A stretch of DNA of 40,797 nt from Desulfobacteraceae bacterium (GTDB lineage: Bacteria; Desulfobacterota; DSM-4660; Desulfatiglandales; Desulfatiglandaceae): assembly GCA_016844935.1 (NCBI GenBank), contig JAERTK010000221.1, forward strand, positions 1-40,797. The letters run 5' to 3'. Both the position numbers and the translations under genes were made by a program. Positions 26,904-34,993 of this stretch are shown in pieces. The notes below the pieces were generated by a model. That model ran no database searches. It saw only the letters and a program-made list of their open reading frames with translations, and was not told the origin of the DNA. How positions within the stretch are numbered: position 1 is the first letter of the stretch; each line of letters starts with the position of its first letter.

Positions 26904-27334
26904 TCTATTGCCTCCCTAATAAACGAAACGGGGTCGGTCACCTTAATTTCAGTGGCGCCTGACGCCTTTTTCACTAAATGATCATCCGTAGTTAAAAGGT
27001 AGTCGCATTTCATGGCGACAGCACATGCCAGATGCAACGCGTCTTTGCCCCTAATCCCCATACGCTCAAATCTTTCCGCCGTTCCAAGGATTTTTTTTGT
27101 CGAACCCGTATAAACAAAAGCGTGAACCTTCCAATCCTTGATGGCGAGCCTTCTTTGTTCAAAAGGGTTTGCTTCATTTTCAAAATCCAGGATAAATGAC
27201 CATGCCAGTTCAAGTTTGCCTTGAACGATTTTCTCCTGAATATCCAGCTTGGCCTCTGTCTCAAGTTTAATCCGCAGTTGCTTCTGGTCGTCAAAAGGCC
27301 GGTTGAAGCAGCAATTATCAAGATATATCTTCAT
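26900..27334 (-). CDS. PIN-domain protein (VapC-like ribonuclease toxin)
   Basis: 144 residues. PIN acidic residues are visible: LDNCCFNRP (Asp near the start), LDFENEAN, RGKDALHLACA and LLTTDDHLVKK. The pattern YLDNCCFNRPFDDQ marks a PIN subfamily common in anaerobes and cyanobacteria. PIN toxins cleave RNA when not bound by their antitoxin. The start overlaps the 57-residue gene by 17 bases and the end overlaps the 66-residue gene by 4. The three genes therefore form one transcript with the zeta remnant upstream. Confidence 0.85.
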   Translation of the reverse strand: MKIYLDNCCFNRPFDDQKQLRIKLETEAKLDIQEKIVQGKLELAWSFILDFENEANPFEQRRLAIKDWKVHAFVYTGSTKKILGTAERFERMGIRGKDALHLACAVAMKCDYLLTTDDHLVKKASGATEIKVTDPVSFIREAIE

Positions 27335-27491
27335 TGTATACCCTATACCTCCTTATTTTTCCATCTTTGTAAATTATAAGCGGGGTACGGGTGTCCTTTG
27401 CCGTTTTGCGGGCTTTTTGAGCGGCCCGCCGCAAGGCCACTTCAACTCTGGCGAGGTCGGGGTCTTGAATTATCTTTTCTGTTGTGGCCAT
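27318..27491 (-). CDS. 57-residue protein, likely partner of the zeta-type toxin
   Basis: Short basic protein: start MATTEKIIQDPDLARVEVAL, then a helix with RRAAQKARKTAKD and an ending IYKDGKIRRYRVYNEDIS. Such small genes commonly follow zeta-family kinases in environmental bacteria. It begins five bases after the stop of the truncated zeta gene and runs 17 bases into the PIN gene, so the reading frame is kept although the toxin is broken. Too short for a routine ORF call. Confidence 0.6.
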   Translation of the reverse strand: MATTEKIIQDPDLARVEVALRRAAQKARKTAKDTRTPLIIYKDGKIRRYRVYNEDIS

Positions 27492-27496
27492 CGATT

Positions 27497-27820
27497 CTAT
27501 CCCTCATCAATCAGATGTGGATTTTCGCCTGAATTGTCATACAGCACCCAGGCATCAACCAAGTTTTTATAGATATTATGAAAGTTATTCCATCCTTTGT
27601 CGAACCGGCGGCGGATAACCCGATTATCCACATTGTGGCCGCCCTGGGCAACGCGAACCCTTACCCTCTCCAGCGCAATTTCCACGTCCGGCAGACTGAG
27701 AAAGATTAGCTTAATCCGATATCCGACCTCCTGCCACTGCCGGATATATCGAGTGTAAAGGCGGCCGCTCAACGTGGTTTCAAGGGCAAAGCTTTCCTTG
27801 CGCTCGGCACATCCCCGCGA
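27497..27820 (-). pseudogene. 5'-truncated zeta-family toxin (UDP-GlcNAc kinase type)
   Basis: Homology to zeta toxins begins near 27808 with AERKESFALETTLSGRLYTR and continues to the natural end (RRFDKGWNNFHNIYKNLVD). The N-terminal half with the Walker A kinase loop is absent. Directly upstream is the stop of the helicase gene, and the zeta frame is the same frame as the helicase, so the helicase end was joined to the truncated toxin. No ribosome binding site or start is credible. Confidence 0.75.
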
Positions 27821-27859
27821 GATAGTCGTGCAAACCCGGCCGAAGAGAATCCTCGATTT

Positions 27860-30352
27860 TTATTTTCCCGCCAGGTACTTCCGGTGGGCCACCATCAATT
27901 TGATTTCCCCATAAGCGTAATGATTCCCCAGCGCATTTCTTGCCGCGTTCAGGGAATTGTCGGGAACCTGGTCAAGCGCAGCATCAACGGCGGCTTGTTT
28001 CTCGGGTGAGAGCAGCCGGTTGATATTCAACTCGCCTGTTTCAATAAATGAACAGAGGTGCCCCTGAATGGTGGATTCCGCCAGGCCTCTTTCTTCCGCA
28101 ATACCGGCTACGGTGAATCCCTGGTTGATCATATCAAAGCTGATTTGTCGGGTGTTCGAGCCGGGTGCCACTTTTTTCGGGAATGATTTTTTCCCTGGCG
28201 CGTCTTTAACTTCCGGCAGTATCACCGTAACTATGCCGTGTTTTTTCCGATACGCCGTCACCAATGCCAACAGGTCTTCACCATATTTTTGAAGGGTCTT
28301 TTTACCCACCCCTTTTATTTTTTTCAGGTCCCTTCTGTTATGGGGCAAGTGGATGACGATTTGAATCAATACCCGTTGATGGAGGATCTGAAAAAGCGCA
28401 ATGCCCAGTTCTTTGGCCTTACGGGAACGCCATTCTTTAAGCTGCTGGAACAATTCCGGGTGCTCAATGTCCGACTCCCCGTAATCCGGGGCCTGGGGCT
28501 TTCTTGCTTTTCCAGGCAAAAAGTCGATTTCCGCTTTTGATACGGCACGTTGATATTCATATGGCGAAAAGCCCTTTTCACACGATTTTACGCCGGCACG
28601 CTTCACCACAATTTCCTGTTTGAGATAGTTCAAGGTGTTATCGATCTGTTTGCCGATCTCCTTATTGTCCGTCTCCGCCTGAAAATTCTGAACAAACCCA
28701 TCAAAAATCAGGGAAAACTTTTCCTGGAACCATTTGGATGCTTTGCCGATTCGCTCCAGGATATGGGCATCGGATTCCGGCAGGGCGTCATCTTTAAAGA
28801 GGGTTTGCAGTTGCCGTTTGAATTTTTCACCGACCCCAAAAATATCTTTCTCTGCCATCTCCCGCAACCGACCCATATCCGACACACCGGATACCTGTAC
28901 CAGACCGGCATTCCCCAACAGAAGCCGAACAAAGTAGTTGAGACGATTTCCAAGCGATCGAAAATCAAAACAATCGAGCAACAATTTCTGCTGGTACTCG
29001 ATTTTGGCCGCGCGAAGCCCATTTTCAGAGGGCGGGTTTTGTCTGGCCGTTTCAACAAAGGAGAGGACCGCTGCATCGGTTGCAACACCCCGGGATGGAA
29101 TTGGGGATCTGAGCACCATGCCCTCGAAGGTTCTGCAACGGCTTAAAGCCACATAAACCTGGCCGTGGGCAAAAGCGGATTGCGCATCAATGACGGCCTT
29201 GTCAAAGGTCAGTCCCTGGCTCTTGTGAATAGTGATGGCCCAGGCCGGTTTCAGGGGAAACTGCCTGAATTTTCCGGTGACATCTTCCTCGATTTCCCTG
29301 GTTTCTTCATTCACCGTGTATTTGATATTTTCCCACTCCACCGGTTCAACCACAATCAGATCCGGTTCAGCAGGACACTTGATACGGATGTCCTCTCTGG
29401 AAATACGCACTATTTTACCGATTTTCCCGTTGAAATAACGTTTCTCACCCGAGGTGTCATTACGAAGAAACATCACCTGTGCTCCCTTTTTGAGCACCAG
29501 CGCACCCGGGGCCGGGTGGGCGTGTTCGGGGAAATCTCCCGAAATTTCAGCGTCAAAACGGTACTCTTTTTCCCCCAATGCCGAAAGCCGGGTCTCGTTG
29601 ATGACGTCAGCATTGCGGTTGTGGGTGGTCAGGGTGATGTATCCCTCCCCTTCCTCAGGGGTGAAATCTTTCGTATACCGCCGGTTCAATTCCCCGATGG
29701 ATGCGGCATCCAGCCGGTTGTCCCTCACGCGGTTCAGCAGTTTGATAAAACGGGTATCGGACTGACGAAAAATTTGTTTCAATTCAATGGTCAACACGTC
29801 TGTCTTTGCAAGGGCATTGCTGCTGAAAAAATATACCGACGCATAATGCTGCCGCAAAAGCTGCCATTCATTCTGCTTTGCCACGGGGGACAACTGGTGC
29901 AGGTCACCGATCATGAGGAGCTGCACACCACCGAAGGGCTGTTCGTTGCGGCGGTGCTGTCGCAGCACCGCATCCACGGCATCCAGCAAATCCGCCCGGA
30001 CCATGCTGATTTCATCAATGATCAGCAGATCAAGGCTCTTGATAATCCGCTTTTTTTCCTTACTGAACCTGAACATGCGCTGCCGGTTTTTTTCATAGGC
30101 CTCACTGCCGGGAATGAAGGGGCCAAAGGGGAGCTGAAAAAAAGAATGGAGGGTCACACCACCGGCGTTAATGGCCGCAACTCCGGTGGGAGCCGTGATA
30201 ATCATCCGTTTTTCAGTATTCTCTTTCAGATGATGCAGAAAGGTGGTTTTGCCGGTACCCGCTTTTCCCGTTAAGAAAATATGCCGTCCCGTGTATTGAA
30301 CAAAGTCCCCGGCCAGGTTCAGTTCGTGGTTTGTCAGCGGTGTGGAAGCCAT
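27860..30352 (-). CDS. PIF1/RecD2-like superfamily 1B helicase with HRDC and HTH domains
   Basis: About 830 residues. The motor has Walker A GKAGTGKT (29-36), APTGVAAINAGG, the DEAD-like IIDEISM (about 112), GDLHQLSPV and, further on, HKSQGLTFDKA and VYVALSRC (helicase motifs V-VI). This matches PIF1-type DNA helicases that unwind G-quadruplexes and aid replication. A HRDC domain (about 590-670) and a C-terminal helix-turn-helix (IAEERGLAESTIQGHL, about 745) follow, an architecture seen in RQC-linked helicase families. I prefer ATG 30352 to the TTG at 30367. Part of the HRDC region is duplicated at 26311-26565. Confidence 0.9.
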   Translation of the reverse strand: MASTPLTNHELNLAGDFVQYTGRHIFLTGKAGTGKTTFLHHLKENTEKRMIITAPTGVAAINAGGVTLHSFFQLPFGPFIPGSEAYEKNRQRMFRFSKEKKRIIKSLDLLIIDEISMVRADLLDAVDAVLRQHRRNEQPFGGVQLLMIGDLHQLSPVAKQNEWQLLRQHYASVYFFSSNALAKTDVLTIELKQIFRQSDTRFIKLLNRVRDNRLDAASIGELNRRYTKDFTPEEGEGYITLTTHNRNADVINETRLSALGEKEYRFDAEISGDFPEHAHPAPGALVLKKGAQVMFLRNDTSGEKRYFNGKIGKIVRISREDIRIKCPAEPDLIVVEPVEWENIKYTVNEETREIEEDVTGKFRQFPLKPAWAITIHKSQGLTFDKAVIDAQSAFAHGQVYVALSRCRTFEGMVLRSPIPSRGVATDAAVLSFVETARQNPPSENGLRAAKIEYQQKLLLDCFDFRSLGNRLNYFVRLLLGNAGLVQVSGVSDMGRLREMAEKDIFGVGEKFKRQLQTLFKDDALPESDAHILERIGKASKWFQEKFSLIFDGFVQNFQAETDNKEIGKQIDNTLNYLKQEIVVKRAGVKSCEKGFSPYEYQRAVSKAEIDFLPGKARKPQAPDYGESDIEHPELFQQLKEWRSRKAKELGIALFQILHQRVLIQIVIHLPHNRRDLKKIKGVGKKTLQKYGEDLLALVTAYRKKHGIVTVILPEVKDAPGKKSFPKKVAPGSNTRQISFDMINQGFTVAGIAEERGLAESTIQGHLCSFIETGELNINRLLSPEKQAAVDAALDQVPDNSLNAARNALGNHYAYGEIKLMVAHRKYLAGK
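28231..28485 (-). repeat. 255-base direct repeat (donor copy, within the helicase HRDC)
   Basis: About 90% identical to 26311-26565 (offset exactly 1920, no indels; I counted about 25 mismatches). Both copies are in the same orientation. The copy here is in frame in the helicase; the other is the relic described separately. Confidence 0.9.
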
Positions 30353-30467
30353 TATGTCTTTTCCCAATTATGTACGACGATGTCTATAAAAAAAGGAGCA
30401 TCCGGACAATCTTGAAATCCGATCCCGTAAATGATACTCTCAGGGGCAAATAGAGGAGGAACTTGTT

Positions 30468-31460
30468 TTGCCGGTAACGATTCGAACTCACAGGATAATT
30501 GTTTTTGTCGCCGCAATCGCCTTGTCAGCGATGTTTTTCCAGTGGCACCGGATCCCCGACACCTTCGCCCAGGCGCCTGGTGAGGCCTTGAACTGCTGGC
30601 AGGGGGAGGTCCGAAACATTTTACTGGACTATATTGCCAGCGTCTCCACCCCCGGATCAGATGATTTCATTCCGCCAAAGGACCGCCTGGCCGTCTTTGA
30701 CATGGACGGCACCCTCATGAGCGAAAAGCCCTTCCCCTTTGTCTTCGAGGCAGCCATCCGTTACCTGGTCCAGCACAAAGGGGAATTGTCTTCAAAAGGC
30801 CCCCAATATAAATCCCTTTGTGAAGCAGCGGAAAAGCTTGATATGGGCTATCTGCGCAAGCATTTCAACCAGATTTTCGTGCTCCCCTTTGAAGGGAAAA
30901 CCTATGAATTCTACAGAAGCTGGTGCCTGAAACTCTTTGAAACGGAAGTAAACCCCCTCAAAAATCGCCCGCAGAAGGCACTGATCTACAAACCCATGAT
31001 TGAGCTCATCGATCTCCTCCATGAGCACGGATTTCAGGTCTACGTGGTATCAGGCTCCCTGCAGTTCGCCATTATGGCCATCTCGGAGAAATACCTGCAT
31101 GTGGATGAAAGCCGATGCATCGGGTCCATGGTGCAGGCAAAAGCAAAAAGGGACGGAAAGCGGATTGCATTTACCCGCGGAGAACTCCAGCCGCCCCCCA
31201 ACGTGAAGAGCGGAAAAGCGATCCGCATCATGATGCGGACGGGCCGAGCCCCGGTGCTCGCCTTCGGCAACTCCAGAGGGGACACCTGGATGCTTGAATT
31301 CACCGCCTCCTCTCCCTACCGCCACATGGCCTTTGTCCTGGACCATGATGATCCCCGGGAATTCGTATACCACCACCCGGCGCTTCTGAAAACGGCACAG
31401 GAAAAGAAGTGGGTGGTCATCAGCATGAAGGAAAGCTTCAAGACCGTTTACGGCGAGTGA
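30468..31460 (+). CDS. exported HAD-superfamily phosphatase
   Basis: 330 residues. The N-terminal hydrophobic signal (about residues 10-26) with an Ala-Gln end near FAQAP suggests export. HAD motif I is AVFDMDGTLMSE (about residue 78, nucleophile Asp), motif II is VVSGS (about 195), motif III is a Lys near GKAIRI and motif IV is the GNSRGDTWML. It is a serB-like or acid phosphatase-like haloacid dehalogenase with a C1-type cap, probably periplasmic; the substrate is unknown. It starts with TTG at 30468, eight bases after GAGGAGGA. Monocistronic and divergent from the helicase gene. Confidence 0.85.
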   Translation: MPVTIRTHRIIVFVAAIALSAMFFQWHRIPDTFAQAPGEALNCWQGEVRNILLDYIASVSTPGSDDFIPPKDRLAVFDMDGTLMSEKPFPFVFEAAIRYLVQHKGELSSKGPQYKSLCEAAEKLDMGYLRKHFNQIFVLPFEGKTYEFYRSWCLKLFETEVNPLKNRPQKALIYKPMIELIDLLHEHGFQVYVVSGSLQFAIMAISEKYLHVDESRCIGSMVQAKAKRDGKRIAFTRGELQPPPNVKSGKAIRIMMRTGRAPVLAFGNSRGDTWMLEFTASSPYRHMAFVLDHDDPREFVYHHPALLKTAQEKKWVVISMKESFKTVYGE

Positions 31461-31520
31461 GGGATTGTAAGGGAGGTTGCCGGTCGTCTTATCGGCCCTC
31501 CGTGCCATATCCACTGCATC

Positions 31521-32267
31521 CTATTTGCGCGTATCCTGATCGACAAATTTTCTCACAGATATATTTATTTTTTTAATCATATCATCACTTACGCCCCTGG
31601 TGAAAATCAGGTACCGCCTGTTTCCGGCAGGGATGTCGGGCATGGTGATGGCAACAAAATCATCGGGATCCAATCCTGCCGAACGGACAAGCGTTTCCAC
31701 TTCTTCGGGGGCGGTCAGCATATAGGCGGCCCTCCCCTTCATTATCAGTTTCGGTAACAGGTTCTGTCTGCTGGATATTTCATGGGTTTTCGGAAAAACA
31801 TCCTTCCTGAGGCCATCAATGTAAGACCCGTAGGAAAACGCGCTCATGGTTGCCATTATGAGTGATTTGTCTAGGAACACGTCCCTCAGGGTTTCATGAC
31901 GCGCAAACATCTGTTTCTGTTTTTTCGTTGTGAGAATAACAACAGGCCTGTCCCGATAGATCGGCAGGCTGAACTTGGCAAATTCTTCCCTCTCCGGTTT
32001 TTTAAACCAGCCCACAGAACAATGAACATTGTCGGCGTTTTTTAATTCCATCATGATCCGCTTTGGCGGCATCATTTCAAACACAACCTCCACGCCCGCA
32101 TCCTGAAAAATTCGCTTGGACAATTCTATCAGAAAACCGTCGGCACGTCCCTGCCGGGTGTGGTAATAAGGCGGCCGTTCAAGATATGATACCGTCAGGG
32201 TTTCACACATGACGGACTGTGGTAGCATCAGCAGGACCAGCAGGGCTGAAAAAGCAATTTTTTTCAT
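31521..32267 (-). CDS. periplasmic substrate-binding protein (SBP_bac_3 type)
   Basis: About 248 residues. A short signal peptide (MKKIAFSALLVLLMLPQSVMC, cut before ETLTV) is followed by the extracellular solute-binding fold. The block YLERPPYYHTRQGRADGFLIE is typical of the start of amino-acid-type binding proteins. No permease or ATPase gene is adjacent, so it may be a sensor input or an orphan binding protein. It starts with ATG 32267 in an ATGA overlap with the YkgJ-like gene; the frame upstream to 32417 is spurious. Confidence 0.75.
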   Translation of the reverse strand: MKKIAFSALLVLLMLPQSVMCETLTVSYLERPPYYHTRQGRADGFLIELSKRIFQDAGVEVVFEMMPPKRIMMELKNADNVHCSVGWFKKPEREEFAKFSLPIYRDRPVVILTTKKQKQMFARHETLRDVFLDKSLIMATMSAFSYGSYIDGLRKDVFPKTHEISSRQNLLPKLIMKGRAAYMLTAPEEVETLVRSAGLDPDDFVAITMPDIPAGNRRYLIFTRGVSDDMIKKINISVRKFVDQDTRK

Positions 32268-32578
32268 GATTTCGACTTCTTTTCCCGCAGGCCCGGAAGG
32301 CCCGCTTTGAGGCGCAGTTCGTTGCATGCCAGGCACCCCGGTTCGAACCACCGGCAAAGAACAGGCCTTGCCTTGTGGTGCCTGCACTTTCCGGAATCGA
32401 GGTCCAGCCAGAGACACGGATTGGAACTCCGATAACGGGCACTGCGCGCGTAAACGTCAACTTGTCGAAGGAGATCATCTGAGGCCTTTACCAGCTCGTT
32501 GGCATCGAACGGGGGAAGTGGAAAAGTAAGACAACAGATTCCACAGTTGTGGCATGGATTTTTTGAAGGTGTTTTCAT
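32264..32578 (-). CDS. YkgJ-family cysteine cluster protein
   Basis: About 104 residues. It has the eight-cysteine arrangement of YkgJ-type proteins (probable zinc or iron-sulfur ligands): CHNCGICCLTF near the start, NPCLWLD, GKCRHH and PVLCRWFEPGCLACN. The start at 32578 is behind a weak ribosome binding site. The stop overlaps the binding-protein start, so they are translated together. The function of this family is unknown. Confidence 0.8.
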   Translation of the reverse strand: MKTPSKNPCHNCGICCLTFPLPPFDANELVKASDDLLRQVDVYARSARYRSSNPCLWLDLDSGKCRHHKARPVLCRWFEPGCLACNELRLKAGLPGLREKKSKS

Positions 32579-32582
32579 ACGA

Positions 32583-32732
32583 TTAGAATGGCTTTCTTCC
32601 GCTGATAATACGCAGCAGAATAACCACAATGGCAATGACGAGCAGAATGTGGATAAATCCGCCGATCGTATATGACGAAACGATTCCCAGCAGCCAGAGC
32701 ACAAGCAGAACAACCGCAATTGTGTATAACAT
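32583..32732 (-). CDS. lmo0937-family small membrane protein
   Basis: 49 residues, two hydrophobic helices: MLYTIAVVLLVLWLLGIVSS and, after SYTIGGFIH, ILLVIAIVVILLRII, then a basic RRK-type ending. This matches the widespread lmo0937 family (DUF5670). It lies four bases before the YkgJ gene and begins with an AAAGGAAAGG ribosome binding site. Below the usual ORF length cut-off, so easily missed. Confidence 0.88.
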   Translation of the reverse strand: MLYTIAVVLLVLWLLGIVSSYTIGGFIHILLVIAIVVILLRIISGRKPF

Positions 32733-32860
32733 TTTTGATATCCTTTCCTTTAGAGTCTCGGGAACGTACCAGATGGTGTACTTAATTCTTGCCGGGCCCT
32801 AGTCGGTTTTGCGAAATCGCATTTATGTCCTTTTTGTCATAAAGGGGTGGGACACTAAAC

Positions 32861-33250
32861 TCACTTTTTATCGATTTGTTCCCCCGAGAGAGTAGCGGGC
32901 CGAACCTTCACGGGACGCTGCCAGGGCCATCGCCCCTCCACTTCCAACTGTAAGGCCATGCTGAGGAAAGTACGGATAAGGACGATCAGTCCAAGGACCA
33001 CGACGTTATCTAAAGTAGGTGAAACAACGACCGTCCGAATAATATCGCCGGCCACCAGGAATTCAAGGCCCAGCAGGATGGCCCGCGCCAGATCTTGTCG
33101 GTACACCTCATATGATTTGGCTTGGCCCTCCTGCCGACGAAACAGGAACCGCCAGGTTGCGATGAGCGCGCCGAAGACAATTAGTAAAACGCCTATGGTG
33201 TCAATTGCCATCCCGATCCAGTCCATCAATTCACGGTAGTAGGCCATCAC
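32861..33250 (-). CDS. DUF1622 membrane protein
   Basis: 129 residues. It has about three hydrophobic helices (15-36, 58-74 and 82-99) with the pair GMAIDTIGVLLIVFGALIAT and RQDLARAILLGLEFLVAGDII, typical of the DUF1622 family. Unknown role; not coupled to neighbours. A 130-base gap separates it from the lmo0937 gene. Confidence 0.85.
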   Translation of the reverse strand: MMAYYRELMDWIGMAIDTIGVLLIVFGALIATWRFLFRRQEGQAKSYEVYRQDLARAILLGLEFLVAGDIIRTVVVSPTLDNVVVLGLIVLIRTFLSMALQLEVEGRWPWQRPVKVRPATLSGEQIDKK

Positions 33251-33343
33251 TCCTCCTCGCTATTCACCGATAATTCAAAAGGTTTTCCACACAAAGCAAA
33301 TATCCCCGTGAGAGGGGGGACATCCCCATGCCCATGTTTTTTG

Positions 33344-33760
33344 CTAGTTTTCTCTCTGACTGTATAAATCAATAAATTTCTTTGGAGATATAATATCGAT
33401 ATCGATGTATTTTTTTATTTCTTTGAGATGCTTGCCTCCTGAAACGATAATTTTACTGTCGAGGGCCACCGCACACTCTATAAACTTGTTGTCATCCGGG
33501 CCATTTTCTACAATTTCGATTTTTGGCGTTTTGGCTGTGAAAATAGAATTGTAACCTTCAGCGAATAACTTTGTTAAGTTCTGTATTTCCTTTTGATTTT
33601 TTAAACCAAGCCTATTGAGAACCCCAAGATATTCCTCAATTATATTTTGCGAAAGGCATATAACTATTTTCCCATCCTTCCAAAGGTTAATAATTTCTCT
33701 GGGTATACCTCCAAAAAATGAAGAAATGAAAACATTTGTGTCAATAATGACTTTAAGCAT
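33344..33760 (-). CDS. PIN-domain toxin (TA system toxin component)
   Basis: 138 residues. The start LKVIIDTNVFISSF holds the first PIN acidic residue; further acids are seen in IIEEYLGVLN, DDNKFIECAVAL and the terminal block. A typical PIN TA nuclease. It overlaps the upstream antitoxin by 8 bases. The region is much richer in A+T than the housekeeping part of the window, suggesting horizontal acquisition. Confidence 0.88.
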   Translation of the reverse strand: MLKVIIDTNVFISSFFGGIPREIINLWKDGKIVICLSQNIIEEYLGVLNRLGLKNQKEIQNLTKLFAEGYNSIFTAKTPKIEIVENGPDDNKFIECAVALDSKIIVSGGKHLKEIKKYIDIDIISPKKFIDLYSQREN

Positions 33761-34001
33761 TTGTAGACCGTACTTGTTTTATGGCCTCATCAATATCCGT
33801 CTCTGAAATATCTTTTTGAGAAAGATTTTGACCGATTCTATTCCAGAGATTATCGATGTAAGCTCCCATGTCCCTTTCTTTTGTGTATTTTTCCAATAAT
33901 TCTCTCACGAGCTCACTTAGATTTTTACCTTCGGATTTTGCTAATTGGCTGACTTTATTTTTCAAGCTCGGTTCCACTCGAATAATCATTTGAGTTGTCA
34001 T
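33753..34001 (-). CDS. ribbon-helix-helix antitoxin
   Basis: 82 residues. The N-terminal MTTQMIIRVEPSLKNKVSQLA shows an RHH DNA-binding fold (beta strand then helix), followed by SEGKNLSELVRELLEKYT; the rest is the toxin-neutralising tail (DIDEAIKQVR). It precedes the PIN toxin with an overlap, in the usual antitoxin-first order. Repeats upstream (34017-34032 and 34103-34120) may be its operators. Confidence 0.82.
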   Translation of the reverse strand: MTTQMIIRVEPSLKNKVSQLAKSEGKNLSELVRELLEKYTKERDMGAYIDNLWNRIGQNLSQKDISETDIDEAIKQVRSTNA

Positions 34002-34305
34002 GATTAACCCTCATGCAATATAAAAGTTATATTTTTCTTTTTGTCTCATAATCCACTGTTTTAAAAAAGAAAAAATATTTACGCTGTTTAATGACGTCGC
34101 GTTGTATATATAAGTTATACGGGTTTTCCGGAGGTGTCAATGAAAAACTTAACAACCTTATGATATCAAGTTATTTGTGTGATGATAGAAATTCCTGGTT
34201 TCAAGCAACCCTATTTTCATTTCAGGACGGAAACAAGGCAGACACGGACGAACGAGATCGCTTTTGATATTTGACAAACGATATCAAAAATAGTATCATA
34301 AAATC
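34002..34305 (+). other. A+T-rich intergenic region between divergent TA modules
   Basis: 304 bases with no gene. It holds two similar A+T-rich motifs (about 34017-34032 and 34103-34120), a minus-strand TTGACA at 34140-34135 with a TATAAC/TAACTT -10 candidate for the PIN/RHH pair, and the promoter of the second hicA at its right end. Nothing else recognisable. Confidence 0.6.
34262..34299 (+). promoter_or_regulatory. second hicA promoter with TTTTGATAT...ATATCAAAA operator
   Basis: TTGACA (34271-34276) and TATCAT (34294-34299) are 17 bases apart, a near-consensus promoter. The -35 box lies inside a perfect inverted repeat TTTTGATAT ... ATATCAAAA (34262-34289) that a HicB dimer could bind. 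The GTG of hicA follows TATCAT by 6 bases, so the transcript would be leaderless. Confidence 0.7.
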
Positions 34306-34575
34306 GTGAATAAAAAGCAACAAACAACTCTTAAGAAGATTTTCGAGAAGCCAACACGGGCCGATATTTCATGGAGTGATGTCAAATCACTGCTTAACGC
34401 CTGTAATGCCGATATCCGTGAGGGCAAGGGGTCAAGAACCCGCATCGTACTGAAAAACCAGATACTTAATCTTCACAAACCGCATCCCCAAAAAGAATTG
34501 AAAAAATACGCTGTTGAGCTTGTTAGAGATTTTTTGAAAATCACAGGAGTAAGCCACCATGAAAAATTCTCTTAA
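34306..34575 (+). CDS. hicA: HicA-type toxin, second copy
   Basis: 89 residues: KTTLKKIFEKPTRADISWSD-like start, then SLLNACNADIREGKGSRTR, HKPHPQ and the VRDFLKITGV end. These match the HicA pattern seen at 18428-18682. It starts with GTG at 34306 directly downstream of the -10. The 3' end overlaps hicB by 17 bases. It is richer in A+T than the first copy. Confidence 0.85.
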   Translation: MNKKQQTTLKKIFEKPTRADISWSDVKSLLNACNADIREGKGSRTRIVLKNQILNLHKPHPQKELKKYAVELVRDFLKITGVSHHEKFS

Positions 34576-34903
34576 ATACAAAGGATATACCGGAAATGTA
34601 AATTTCGACGCTGAAGACAAGGTTTTTCATGGCCGAGTTCTCGGCGTAACAGACGTTATTGGTTTTGAAGGCGAATCGGTTTCCGAAATCGAAAAAGATT
34701 TCCACGAAGCCATTGACGATTATCTCGAAACCTGCCAAGAAATTGGCAAGAAGCCGGAAAAACCCTTCTCCGGTCGTTTTGTTTTGCGTGTTCCCTCCGA
34801 TCTTCATTGCGCTATTTCACTTGAAGCGAAACAGCAAAACAAAAGTATTAACAAATGGATAACTGACACTTGCAGGAATGAGGTGACAAATGTTAGCCGG
34901 TAA
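34559..34903 (+). CDS. hicB: HicB-type antitoxin, second copy
   Basis: 114 residues. The N-terminal KYKGYTGNVNFDAEDKVFHG and the C-terminal ribbon-helix-helix (FVLRVPSDLHCAISLEAK, NKSINKWITDTC) match the first HicB closely. Overlaps hicA by 17 bases. This pairing and the shared promoter pattern suggest both modules came from the same lineage. Confidence 0.88.
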   Translation: MKNSLKYKGYTGNVNFDAEDKVFHGRVLGVTDVIGFEGESVSEIEKDFHEAIDDYLETCQEIGKKPEKPFSGRFVLRVPSDLHCAISLEAKQQNKSINKWITDTCRNEVTNVSR

Positions 34904-34993
34904 GAAGTAAAGATCCGAGAGTTCAGGGGACCGTGGGCTTCCATGCCAACGATACAACGATATCGGCCACTCACTGAGGCACCATGTTCAAAT

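Noticed and set aside
32805..32860. Weak hairpins near GCGAAATCGC and TTTATG/CATAAA after DUF1622
   Set aside because: No T tract in either direction. Not a convincing terminator.
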